Below are positions 45,507-55,344 of a stretch of 64,000 nt of DNA, one piece after another (positions within the stretch are counted from its first letter, which is position 1; each line of letters begins with the position of its first letter). The stretch is taken from assembly GCA_019096065.1 (NCBI GenBank), contig JAGUCH010000002.1, positions 13,342,501 to 13,406,500 of the forward strand, given 5' to 3'. Source of the DNA: Paracyclopina nana. Its lineage: Eukaryota > Arthropoda > Copepoda > Cyclopoida > Cyclopettidae. Position numbers and translations under genes: made by a program. The notes under the pieces were generated by a model that was not told the DNA's origin, did no database searches, and saw only the letters and a list, made by a program, of their open reading frames with translations.

Positions 45507-47102
45507 ATGGATAAGCCGAAAGTCGATCCCTACCTTTTATTCAGCATAGGAAAGAAGCGATCTTTCGTCACAACTAATGTGCTAGCCTCTGATAGCGATT
45601 CAGACGGTGACGTCAATCACTCAGAACAGCCTCTAAATGAAGTCCTTGCCTCTGTTAGTGAACCCGAAACCGGCGCCAACCGATTGAAGCCCACCAAATT
45701 GTCATTCAACTCGAGCAGCAATGTTTCCTCATCTGCTGAAAACAGCCTTAATCAGAGTAGTCGGAGGTGCTCCTTCCTTGGCAAACACGAAGTTTTTTTG
45801 CTCTCATCCGACAACGACAGCAGCGAGGAAGTCGAGGCAAAAAATTCGGAACAACGTTACGACAGCAAAGAAACAAAAAAGTCTTGCAACTTTGACTCAC
45901 CTCACAAGAAAGAGAGAATCTTTCCAGCCACTAATACCAAAAGCCACCACAAACGAATTGTGACCTTCTCTTCTAGCAGTGAAGAAGAAGATGAGGAACA
46001 AAACGACGAGGGCAACAATACCTTCGATCTGGGAGCGATAAAAAGGAAGTATACGCCCAAGCCTCATAAATTTCGAATGCCACCCTCTGACGACGAAAAA
46101 GACGATTCTGCTGACGAATATGATTTAGAAGATTCCTTTATTGACGATGCACCAGACGCAGTGGAATCAGATTCTTCTCAAGAGTCTGACACCTCAACTA
46201 TTGCAGATAGCAGCAACGTGAGCTCCAGCGAAGACGACACCACACCTCCTCCTTCTAGGCCTGAAATCACCAAGAAAAGTAAAAGCTGCATCAAAGCTTC
46301 CTCACATAAAGTTGTCGCATCCAAAACTTTGCTTGCATCTCTGAGCGACAATGAAATCAAGCCCACTACCCATCCTGAGGCAATTAAGTTCCTCAAAAAC
46401 TTCAACAAACACAAAGTGGAGTTGTCCGAGTTCCTTTTTAAGCTCTTCAACTCGTCAATATTTGATGGATGCTTGCCGTCCAACATGCCAGTGAAATGGT
46501 CCAAGACGTTGCGAAAAACCTCCGGGACCTGTGTCTCTTCGAGAAAGCTGATAAACGGCGAGAAAAGGCCATATTGCGAAATCAATCTTTCCATTAAGGT
46601 CCTCACCTCGGCCGATCGCCTTAGGGACACACTGATACACGAAATGTGTCACGCAGCATGCTGGATTATATCCGAATACAACGACGGGCACGGACCTCTG
46701 TGGAGGAATTGGGCTGAGAAAGCAACGAAAACCTTTCCTGAGTTGCCCATCATTGGGAGGTGTCACAACTACATCATTCAGTCGAAATTTGCCTACAAGT
46801 GTAAGGAATGTGATGCGTCGATTAAAAGGCACTCAAAGTCGGTGGATACAACTAGAAAAGTATGTGGTAGATGCAGAGGGAAGCTTGAATTATACGTTCT
46901 TGACAAAAAGCTCGACAAATATGTACCATACAACGAGCAATGTGATGGAGTGGAGGGAAAAATGCCCCTACGGACACCCAATAAATTCGCTGCATTTGTG
47001 AAGGAGAACTACAAGCATGTCAGGACACCTGGGTCCAATCACAAAGATGCCATGCAACAGCTGAGTAAAATGTTTTCGCAAACGAAAATACTCGGTGAAT
47101 AA
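45507..47102 (+). CDS. GCNA-like SprT protease, copy 1 (with C-terminal HMG-like tail)
   Basis: Germ-cell nuclear acidic protein family, which protects germline genomes from DNA-protein crosslinks. One exon, 531 residues. Residues ~1-280 are acidic, Ser-rich and disordered, with SIM-like hydrophobic-acidic patches such as VFLLSSDNDSSEEVE. The SprT-like domain spans ~290-465. It carries the metalloprotease motif HEMCH at 378-382 (DTLIHEMCHAACW), the downstream GHGPLWRNWAEKA with the third zinc ligand, and the zinc ribbon YKCKECDASIKRHSKS ... VCGRCRGK. Residues ~485-531 (LRTPNKFAAFVKENYKHVRT) resemble the HMG-box found in full GCNA. The stop TAA is embedded in AATAAA. A diverged paralogue lies 10 kb downstream. 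Confidence 0.88.
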   Translation: MDKPKVDPYLLFSIGKKRSFVTTNVLASDSDSDGDVNHSEQPLNEVLASVSEPETGANRLKPTKLSFNSSSNVSSSAENSLNQSSRRCSFLGKHEVFLLSSDNDSSEEVEAKNSEQRYDSKETKKSCNFDSPHKKERIFPATNTKSHHKRIVTFSSSSEEEDEEQNDEGNNTFDLGAIKRKYTPKPHKFRMPPSDDEKDDSADEYDLEDSFIDDAPDAVESDSSQESDTSTIADSSNVSSSEDDTTPPPSRPEITKKSKSCIKASSHKVVASKTLLASLSDNEIKPTTHPEAIKFLKNFNKHKVELSEFLFKLFNSSIFDGCLPSNMPVKWSKTLRKTSGTCVSSRKLINGEKRPYCEINLSIKVLTSADRLRDTLIHEMCHAACWIISEYNDGHGPLWRNWAEKATKTFPELPIIGRCHNYIIQSKFAYKCKECDASIKRHSKSVDTTRKVCGRCRGKLELYVLDKKLDKYVPYNEQCDGVEGKMPLRTPNKFAAFVKENYKHVRTPGSNHKDAMQQLSKMFSQTKILGE

Positions 47103-47319
47103 ACATAATTGTGTACTATATCATTCCACATTGACTTGGCAAAGGACCTAGCCCTAACCACTTACAACACCCAAGAATTATATATTATCTGAAAGCGTAT
47201 GTTGAGATAAAGCTATGCTAAAAGTGGATTACTGCCAACTTGATTAATTTTGCATAATAAGTTTGGCAGCAAATATCTCAGTTTGAGTGCATTTTACAGA
47301 CTTGCTTATGATATAAAAA

Positions 47320-47560
47320 AAGTTAGATCTTATTTTTTCAGAGGGGGTCATTGCTATAAATAATCTCAAAAAATAATAAACTGTAGGTGCTAGACGTTTT
47401 TGAAAATGTTATGTTATGGGAAGCCAAAGGCCAGGATTTTTAAATTACTACCAAATGAAAACTAAGAACATAAGCTTTCAGAAAATGTATATTTTTTGGG
47501 TGTTGTAAAGAGTTTGGGTTAAGACCTTCTTCAAGTCAATGTGATTCATATTCATAGCTC
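47320..47560. repeat. Fragment of the foldback-element family (one arm)
   Basis: Shares with the 25-kb, 55-kb and 60-kb copies the ordered landmarks TTTCAGAGGGGGT, TATGTTATGGGAAGC, GGCCAGGATTTT, ATTACTACCAAATGA and ATAAGCTTTCAGAAAATGTA. Only one arm is present. Confidence 0.6.
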
Positions 47561-47733
47561 CCTTGGGGTTGCGCAGCACAAAAAGAAAGAGATAACCACT
47601 ATATAATAATTTATAATTGAATGTAATGTTTACTAACTCTAATCAAGAAAATAAAAAAAGGCTATATGTGCGCGTGCCCTCCCTCACAATTCACAAACGC
47701 TCGCCGGTACAAACAAATCAAGATAATTCTTGA

Positions 47734-48268
47734 CAGAGTTATGAACGGTGATCGGAAACGACCGAAGTGGTCTTTTTTGGCTTAATTTGGTCGTAAAAAA
47801 AATGGTGATCGGTGTCTGGAAAAGTGGTCGGTTTTGAAAATGAAGACAAGCTAAAAATAGGCACTTTTAGTAAAAAAAAGGACAGAAATTCCAATTTAAA
47901 CTTGCCCGTTTTTCCTTTGGGAAACAATTTTAGTATTTAAGATTAATCTCAATATAAATATGAAATTAATCCTTGATTTAGATCAGAGACTTAGATAATC
48001 TATCTCTGATTTAGATTAGAACCGGCTTCTCGTGATTTACGGCACTGGTTTTAGGCTACTTTCTCCCCAGAGAAGTGACATCAAAATAAAAATTCTGTTT
48101 TCTTCTAGTATGTAACATATTTTTACAACAAACATTGCTTAAAAAGACTGTAGATAAAAAAAGGACATTTTAGGCGTGAATTGTGTGAGTTTCGGCCGTT
48201 TTTGTGCAAAAGTGGTCATTTTTGGCCAAAAAGGTGGTCGGAAGCCTAAAAATCCGTAGATAACACTG
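47734..48268. mobile_element. Nonautonomous hAT-like element, family C copy 1
   Basis: Starts CAGAGTTATGAACGG and ends in CCGTAGATAACACTG. The interior is rich in GGTCG units near both ends (GTGGTCGGAAAGTGG-like). It is decayed relative to copy 2 and I see no target duplication. It contains the 25-bp family-A micro-insertion at 47984-48008. Confidence 0.65.
47984..48008. mobile_element. 25-bp terminal-repeat-only hAT-like insertion
   Basis: Consists of CAGAGACTTAGA followed by TAATCTATCTCTG: the left and right ends of family A with nothing between. It is flanked by a perfect 8-bp duplication ATTTAGAT (47976-47983 and 48009-48016). The right arm lacks two bases relative to the full-length copy at 31 kb. 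Confidence 0.8.
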
Positions 48269-48281
48269 TTGTTATTGCAAG

Positions 48282-48848
48282 CAGAGTTATCAACGGTGGT
48301 CGGAAACGACCAAAGTGGTCGTTTTTGACTGGATTTGGTCGGAAAAAAAATTGGTGGTCGGTGGTCGGAAAAGTGGTCGTTTTTGAAAATAACCAAAACA
48401 ATAAAAAAATAGGCACTTTTAACCAAAATAGGGCAAAAATTCCAAATTTTACATGCACATTTTTCCCTTTGCAAACAATCTTAGCTGGAGAAAACTCGTA
48501 AAAATGCTTGATCTCTAAAGATACATAATATCAAAGCTTGACTTTGATGGACAATAGCTTCTGAAGAATTAGGCTTATTTGGCTCATTGCTGGGACATCA
48601 ATATAAAAATTCCAATTTCATGTAAGTTTTTTAGAAGTGACTAATTTTTTACGCCAAACATTGCCTAAAAATGCTTAATAGAAGTAAAAAATGATATTTT
48701 ATGCATAAATTGGGTGAGTTTTTGCCGTTTTTTGGAAGGTGGTCGGAAAAGTGGTCGTTTTTGGAATTGTCTGAAAATGGTGGTCGCAAAAGTGGTCGTT
48801 TTGGGCCAAAAAGGTGGTCGGAAGCCTAAAAATCCGTTGATAACTCTG
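48282..48848. mobile_element. Nonautonomous hAT-like element, family C copy 2
   Basis: 567 bp with terminal repeats CAGAGTTATCAACGG ... CCGTTGATAACTCTG and a perfect 8-bp target duplication ATTGCAAG (48274-48281 and 48849-48856). Subterminal regions are dense in GTGGTCG. No coding capacity. It lies 13 bp from copy 1. Confidence 0.88.
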
Positions 48849-49030
48849 ATTGCAAGTAGAATTTCGCTGATAAGGACCTTTCATTTTTATGGGGGTTTTC
48901 TTGCTAAGCCGCACCTAAAATTCGGCCTTTTAGTGAACATGCCCATATCACAAAAGCTCGTGGCCTTTGTTTGTAGCCATGTAGAAATGACGCACAAAAA
49001 AAGCAAAGGAAGAAAGCAAAGAACAACAAG

Positions 49031-50077
49031 ATGATGACAAGGAGCAACTATTACAATCAATTATGGAGCATAAAAAACCTCAAATCAGTGCTTTATGCCT
49101 TCTGCAAAGGCCTCGCCGATAGCCTCAGGTTCTCCGACATCTTTTTCCTCGACTCGATTGACGAAACCCGCAGCTCGGAGAAACTGGCAGAGAGAAGTGT
49201 GAAGAAGGATCGCTTGCTCAACCGTGGTGATAGCCCAAGTCCAGATTTGTCAAACTTGGCCAAGCGCCGAGCCTTGGAAAAGCGATCAAAGCAGGCCTCA
49301 GGTGGCCAACCGCAAAACAATGAGTCCAAAATCCTCGAGCGAACCCTCAAGTGCTGCGTCCTCAATGGCTGCTTTTTCTGGTTCTCCATAGTGATTTTCG
49401 AAAATGTCCTACTCCCTATGCTCCATGGAGCCATTCTGGTCGTTCTGGGCCAGACGGCTGGAAGCGCTTTGTGGGACAATGTGGTACCTGTCTTGAGCGT
49501 GACATTTGCCACACTCTGGATCTTGCCATTCTACCTGCTGTCCAAGGTAGTCAATTCCCTATGGTTTGCTGACATTGCTGACAGTGCCTTCCGGAAGACA
49601 GCCAATGGTCGGCCTCGAATGATGACCTCATTCTCTGTGTCCATCGCTGATACTGTGTTTACTATAGTCGTTGAGATCATCTTCCTTGTGCAAGGAAAGC
49701 TGTTCTCTATGTGTGTTCCGATTGCAGCCCTGTCCAGAGTGATCAATGTGTTCCACATGTGCCTGCTCAATGCGCTCTACAGCTTTGAGTACAAGTGGTA
49801 CAATCAGGGCTTGGAGCTACACAAGAGGCTGTCCTTCATCGAGAACCACTGGCCTTACTTCCTGGGTTTTGGCCTTCCACTTGCACTCATCACAGGATAT
49901 CCTGAGAACCAGGTTGTGTCAGGGTGTGTATTTTCTATACTGTTCCCACTCTTTCTGATCTCGGGGAATCAGGCTCAAGTCATCATCACATATCAGGATG
50001 TGTCACTGAGGATTTTTCAGCCTACAATCGCACTGTCCAACTTGATTTTTGCCAGGACGCTTGCCCTGGCACCTTAG
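49031..50077 (+). CDS. EI24: EI24 / PIG8 homologue, ER membrane autophagy protein
   Basis: Multipass ER protein linked to p53-induced death and to autophagy. One exon, 348 residues (human ~340). The start could be 49031 or the next codon, 49034, since two Met codons are adjacent. A cytosolic ~110-residue N-terminus is followed by about six hydrophobic segments: FFWFSIVIFENVLLPMLHGA, VLSVTFATLWILPFYLLSKV (with VVNSLWFADIADSAF just after, a family hallmark), SVSIADTVFTIVVEIIFLVQ, VFHMCLLNALYSFEYKWYNQ, YFLGFGLPLALITG and SGCVFSILFPLFLISGNQAQ. Motifs agree with EI24 throughout. It converges on the zinc-finger gene, 132 bp away. Confidence 0.93.
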   Translation: MMTRSNYYNQLWSIKNLKSVLYAFCKGLADSLRFSDIFFLDSIDETRSSEKLAERSVKKDRLLNRGDSPSPDLSNLAKRRALEKRSKQASGGQPQNNESKILERTLKCCVLNGCFFWFSIVIFENVLLPMLHGAILVVLGQTAGSALWDNVVPVLSVTFATLWILPFYLLSKVVNSLWFADIADSAFRKTANGRPRMMTSFSVSIADTVFTIVVEIIFLVQGKLFSMCVPIAALSRVINVFHMCLLNALYSFEYKWYNQGLELHKRLSFIENHWPYFLGFGLPLALITGYPENQVVSGCVFSILFPLFLISGNQAQVIITYQDVSLRIFQPTIALSNLIFARTLALAP

Positions 50078-50209
50078 GATTGATTGCTAATAGAAAGATG
50101 TAATACATTCAGTCAAACCAGAACATGTTTAATTGTTAGATAATTTTTTTACAAAGCCATAAAGAAAAAATGACATTTAGCTTAGCATTGCGCTTATTAT
50201 ATTTAAAGT

Positions 50210-52150
50210 TCAAATTCCAAATACATTGTGCACAAATTCTGAGGGCTTGTCAGCCCCCTGCATTGTTTCAATGTCCTCGTCGGTGCCCTTGACTCTGTGT
50301 TGCTTCTGGCAATGCTTGGTCACTCTGTACTTACGTACATTCTGATAATCGCAATACCTGAAAAAGAGGATGATCAAGGATTGCATTTAAAAATAAATGC
50401 AATAATGTATTGTCAGCGTACTTGCACTTGAAGGGCTTGACATCCGCGTGAGTCAAGAGGTGCTTGGTTAGCTGGTGCTTTAAGCAAAACACTTTTGCAC
50501 AAAATGGACAAGGATGATCACGAGACTTGTTGTGTGTGGTAGAAAGATGCTGCTTTAGCCTGTACCGATGTGAGAATACCTGAAAAAACAAGAGAGTGTC
50601 TATAATATGCATTTCTCCGCGTAAAAAGGACATACCTTGCCACACTCGTGGCACATCACTTCTCCTTCATCTTTGGGAGGCCTCTCTAGAGCCAAACCCA
50701 TATGCTGTACCGCAATATGGATCTCCAGGTCAGCTGTGTAATAGCATTTCTTGCCACAGATGGGGCATAACTGGCCCTCTCTCTCCGGAGCATGATGGTG
50801 CTTTCTGCTCAAGTGTGATTTCAACAGGTTCATCTAATAAAAAATGTAAAGGAATAACACACATGCAAAACTGGCAAAAACACTTACTGGCATGAACTCT
50901 AAGCATTCAATACAGCAACCACCCTTGTCGGGATGATTCTCCTTGATGTGAGGATTAAGAGCCTTTTTTGATTCTACCTCAATGGAGCAGACGGGACAGG
51001 ACATGGGCGAATGGATATCGATTTTGTCCTCGTGGGCTTTCATATGAGCTGGGAAGTTGGTTTCGTGCTTAAACGTAGACATGCACACCGTGCATTCTAG
51101 GTTGACCAAAAGAGCTGGCTTCTTCTTATGTCCGGACTTGCGTTTCTTTTTCTTGGGCTCGCTGCCTTCTTCGTTATCATTCGGCTTGAAGTCATTGTCA
51201 GAATCGTCCTCCTCGCTCGGTTCCTCAACTGTCTCGCAAGTATAAATGTGCTTCATAAACTCGGTGATGTCAGTGAAAGGCTTGTCACAGTTGGGGCAGT
51301 TTTTGACATATTTTTCTGGAAAGGGGGTGAAAATTTCTGTCGTCTTTGACTTGGTCTGCTTTGGCTTGGCGACCTTCTTCCGCAGAATCTTCTCACGCTC
51401 TGGTTCAATGTTCAGATCTTTACGAAAGTCCGTGAATGGTAGCTCTTTGGTGTCATTGACAAGTACTGTCAATTTTGGCTCATGCTTGGCCTTATCTCTA
51501 GGACTTGTCTTCGACTTACAAATACTGATGCCAGACAACTTGGACAGCTTCTCTGGTAGACCACTGGTGATGCTGACCACAGTGATGTCATCCTTGTCCA
51601 AAAACTCATTGGAGTAAATGTCATCCGAATCAATCTCTTCGCTTGATTCCAAAGGCAGTGGCTGGTCTTCATGGACCAATTTCTTGCACTCGCTGCAAAT
51701 GAGACCTTTCTCATCCAGAGCGTACTGACAATTGTGGCTCCTTCTGACAATCTTGTCTTCAATTGCTTCCTTAAGTACATCTGCCTTCATGGCCTTATTA
51801 TCCAGACCATGGCAAAGTTTGAATCGGCCCTGAATGAACTTTCCCAACAATTCACAATTCAGGACTGAATTCAGATCTTTCGCGTCAAAGGACTCTGCAA
51901 AAGCTTCAAGCACCTTGCCATTGAAGGCCGCTAGTTTAAGCTGAAGCTGCTGACTGTTAGCTCCAGCTTGAGCAATCAGGTAAAATGTCGGAGCGAAAGT
52001 AAGATCTGATGACTGATTCCAGGATTCTTGAGTAATGTGAACAAAATGGGAATTCCGTTTTGACACAAGTCTTGCATGAATGTCCTTGCTTGGAGCAACC
52101 AGTAGCAAAAAGTCTTGTAAAAGTTTCTTCTCTTCACTTTCTTGTCTCAT
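50210..52150 (-). CDS. C2H2 zinc-finger protein, eight fingers
   Basis: Four exons: 52150-50888, 50833-50636, 50579-50422 and 50357-50210, 588 residues. The first ~150 residues are an unrecognised globular region (LLQDFLLLVAPSKDIHARLV), followed by an acidic/basic linker. Fingers run from ~285 to the end: NCPNCDKPFTDITEFMKH (ends in Cys instead of His), LECTVCMSTFKHETNFPAH, MSCPVCSIEVESKKALNPH, CCIECLEFMPMNLLKSH, QLCPICGKKCYYTADLEIH, VMCHECGKVFSHRYRLKQH, HPCPFCAKVFCLKHQLTKH and FKCKYCDYQNVRKYRVTKH. It is probably a transcription factor. Introns fall inside or between fingers. Orthologue not identified. Confidence 0.82.
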
Positions 52151-52591
52151 TTTCAGTCACTGCTTGATTTAATCCAAAAACATGTTAACGTCAGTCTCAA
52201 ATAATGGCCAGGCATGAATTTGAGGCTGACAGACCGCAATGTTATGGAAAAAAGATTAGTCTACCTGTGATAGCTCTTTTTTGCGTAACGCACCAATACA
52301 AGAGTCAACTCAATGTTTCGCGGAAAATTCAAATATGCACACAATTCTTAAATATTCTGCAATTTTTTTTACGGTTAAGCTAGTGTAAATATTTAATAAT
52401 TTGGTTCAGTAATCAACACGTCACAGCAGCAGAGTTATCATCTGTGGTCAGAAACGATCAATTTGGTCGTTTTTGAATATATTTGGTCGGGAGAAAAGTT
52501 GGTGGTCGGAAAAGTGGTCTTTTATGAAAATGACCAAAACCAGAGACTTATATAACTAGAGAAGTGCTTTTAATTCCTAATAGGTGGGGAA

Positions 52592-52624
52592 CAGAGACTT
52601 ATATTTTAAAAATATAAGTCTCTG
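52592..52624. mobile_element. 33-bp palindromic terminal-repeat-only hAT-like insertion
   Basis: A perfect palindrome, 16 + 1 + 16 bp: CAGAGACTTATATTTT, one A, then the exact reverse complement. Flanked by a perfect 8-bp duplication GTGGGGAA (52584-52591 and 52625-52632). The arms match the end of the surrounding family-A copy 2. Confidence 0.85.
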
Positions 52625-52690
52625 GTGGGGAAATATTTATAAAAGACAAAAGATAGTCCTAGCAAAATTGAGCAGCTCGTAAAACAGGAC

Positions 52691-53172
52691 TAGTGATGGA
52701 ACGAGTTTGAGCTTGGCTTGAAAGCTTGAAGCTGAAACCCAGCTTGAGCTACATAAGCAAAAAGCTTGGGATCGCTCGAACCAAATTTTGAAAAGCTTGA
52801 AAAAGCTTGAACCCAAAAATACAAAGCTTGAAAAAGCTTGACACTAAAAAATTTCAAAACTTTATCCATTTTTAATCAAAACAAAAAGGGCTGATTTTAA
52901 AATTAACAAATACTTGAGGGAGTGACTTATATCTAAGTTAAAGCTATTTTTTTATTTGCGCTTTTTGAGTAATTTAGTCAAATCTGGTGACTAATCGCCA
53001 TTTTTTATGTCAAAATACAAAAAAAGTGAAAAGCTTGAAAAAAGCTTGAAATGTGAAATTTTGAGCTTGAAAAAGCTTGATAATAATTTTCAAAAGCTTG
53101 GGATCGCTCGAACACTTTTCAAAAAGCTTGAAGCTTGATCAAGCTGAAAATTTCCGGCTCGTTCCATCACTA
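52691..53172. mobile_element. Nonautonomous hAT-like element, family B
   Basis: 482 bp with terminal repeats TAGTGATGGAACGAG ... CTCGTTCCATCACTA and a perfect 8-bp duplication AACAGGAC (52683-52690 and 53173-53180). The interior is built from many AAGCTTGA-type units in both halves. No coding capacity. Confidence 0.9.
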
Positions 53173-55344
53173 AACAGGACTATTATGGCTCAGTTAGGAA
53201 TTATTAGCAACCAAAATTCTGCCCCAGCCCAAACTCAGGCAGCCGCGAGAAAAATTCCATTCTAGTCTCTTTTGGGGCGTGCAGCAGATCTGCAAACGAA
53301 CCCCTTAAGCCTCGCTCAGTAGCACTTCTCTTGCTATATAAGTCTCTGAACAAAACTATCAAAAAATAGGCACTTTAAGTCAAAACAGGGTGAAAATTCC
53401 AATTTTTACATGCACTTTTTCCTTTTGGAAACAATCTTAGATTAGAAAAAACTCGCAAAAGCGCTTGATCTCAAAAGGGTATATCTGCCAAACCGCAAAT
53501 CCACCTAAACGTAGTCCACCTAAACGCAGTCAACAGCAATACACAGACCAGTGCCGTAAATAATAGAGGGTTTCGTGAACAGCTTACTCAGCTTTTGCTG
53601 AATATAAGGTTTTGCCGAAATATAAGTGCATTGCTGCCATTAGGTGTTTGGCCGGCCTGTGCTAGGAGGCAAGCTGCCAAGTACACTAGAAATTGCCAAA
53701 ACAAGCCCTTTAACTGAAACTATGTTGCTATTTTTGACTGGGGATTGCATTTTTTCACTAATGCCTTCCTACAACTTCCTTCCATGCAGTGAAAAAGGCT
53801 AGAAATTATAAATAATATCATTGCTGGTTTTCATCCCACCCAAGATGATCTATACTAATAAGGTGAGTTCTTATCGCTGCTTTACTATAGCGCACAGTCT
53901 GACTGAGCTGTGGTAGGCTCCAAGACGAAATTTCAATAGAATTCTGTAGATTTCACTTCCAAAAATTTCCATAATCCACCATAAATTAGCAAAATGTGCC
54001 TAAATTGCATACTTTTTGATAAAAACAGAACTTATCTGGGAGCTCTGTTTTAAAATAGGGAAAGATCAGCCCGCTCGCTTCCATCACTGACGTCACATGA
54101 GCTTACGCGCTATGAAGTAAGAACTACTAGCGCCACTGCAGCTAAGACGAACAGATTTGGTGATTTTAGCATGTAAAACTTGCGTCAAGAACTCACTTAC
54201 GAGACCCCCCTGATCCCACCCTGACCAATTCCTCACCCCCCTCTCAATTGCTTCAGTGTGACATGATCCTTAAAAGAAGTTTCAAAATGGGCCAGTTCCA
54301 AGGCTTGATTTTTTTCAGAAATTGAGCTTCCCTGCATTACTTAAAGTAGTATTTTATTCTCTTTGTAATGACACTCTTTAAAGACATTTCAAACCTTTAA
54401 TTTCTCTGTTTCAATCCAATTTTCCTAGAACTATTTGCAGAAAACCAAGACAGCTAGCCTGCATTCCATGCCAGTACAAAAACTGTAGCATGAGCAACAG
54501 CATTTCTTGACAGCAATGTTTCAGGGTCTAAATATATGGCACTTATTTCAAAAAAGTGGCCAATTTTGAATAATATTGTCCAAAGCTACAAGTTTGTTGT
54601 GAACCCTTGAGCTATCTGATCAACTAAAAGTAAGGCAATTTTCATCATAATTCGATCTGTCAGGTCAAAGACAGGTTTCTGGATATGAAGTGACTGAATG
54701 AAGCAAATTGCCTTGACTTTCATGAAAATTGACCAAAAGTATACCAAATGAATCCTAAAATAATTAGAAAAGCTACAAGCTTAGTCATAGCTCTTTTCTT
54801 GGTCAGTTGAAGGAGGAAATAGGCAAAAAACATTTGTTTACTTTTCAAAAATGATGTGATGACATCATAAATGGGTGGGCCAATGGGGTAAGAATTTGCC
54901 CTACTTTCATAATGGCTGCTGTGGTGGGATGGCAATGTTCTAGACTCATCCTTTTAGAGACAAATTGTAAAGCAATTTTGGCACTTCTTGGATCAAAACA
55001 TGAATTTGCCACTAATAGTTCAGAGCTCCACTTCATGCTAATTTGGCGGAAATTTTAAAAATCAAAGCAAATGCAAAAATGCAAATATTTCCTTGAGATT
55101 CAATTAGAACTTGACTTAAATAAATATTTAGGTACTTATTTCCCAATTACTTAATTCCTTGACAATTTTTTCTTCATCAAAGTTGCCTTCAGTTGTGACA
55201 TTTTATTTTTCCATCACTGACTTTTAGCTGCTCGGTTTGTTATACTCTTTCTGTACAGCTCTGACACAGACATAATTATTTCACAAAATTTTAACAAAAA
55301 AAGAAGTGATATTAATTTTAATGGTTTTTACAAAATCATAATGT

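Larger units (their letters stand above)
47103..49030. other. Repeat-filled intergenic region
   Basis: Between GCNA copy 1 and EI24. Most of it is a fragment of the foldback family (47.32-47.56 kb) and two adjacent hAT-like elements with their own insertion (separate entries). No gene recognised. Confidence 0.6.
52541..53348. mobile_element. Nonautonomous hAT-like element, family A copy 2
   Basis: Terminal repeats CAGAGACTTATATAACTAGA and TCTTGCTATATAAGTCTCTG; flanks ACCAAAAC and AACAAAAC agree at 7 of 8 bases. It splits the family-C element and itself contains a 33-bp micro-insertion and a family-B hAT element. Confidence 0.8.

Noticed and set aside
47734-48268. 8-bp target duplication for hAT family-C copy 1
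   Set aside because: Flanks ATTCTTGA and TTGTTATT do not match; either decayed or the ends were rearranged when copy 2 inserted next to it.
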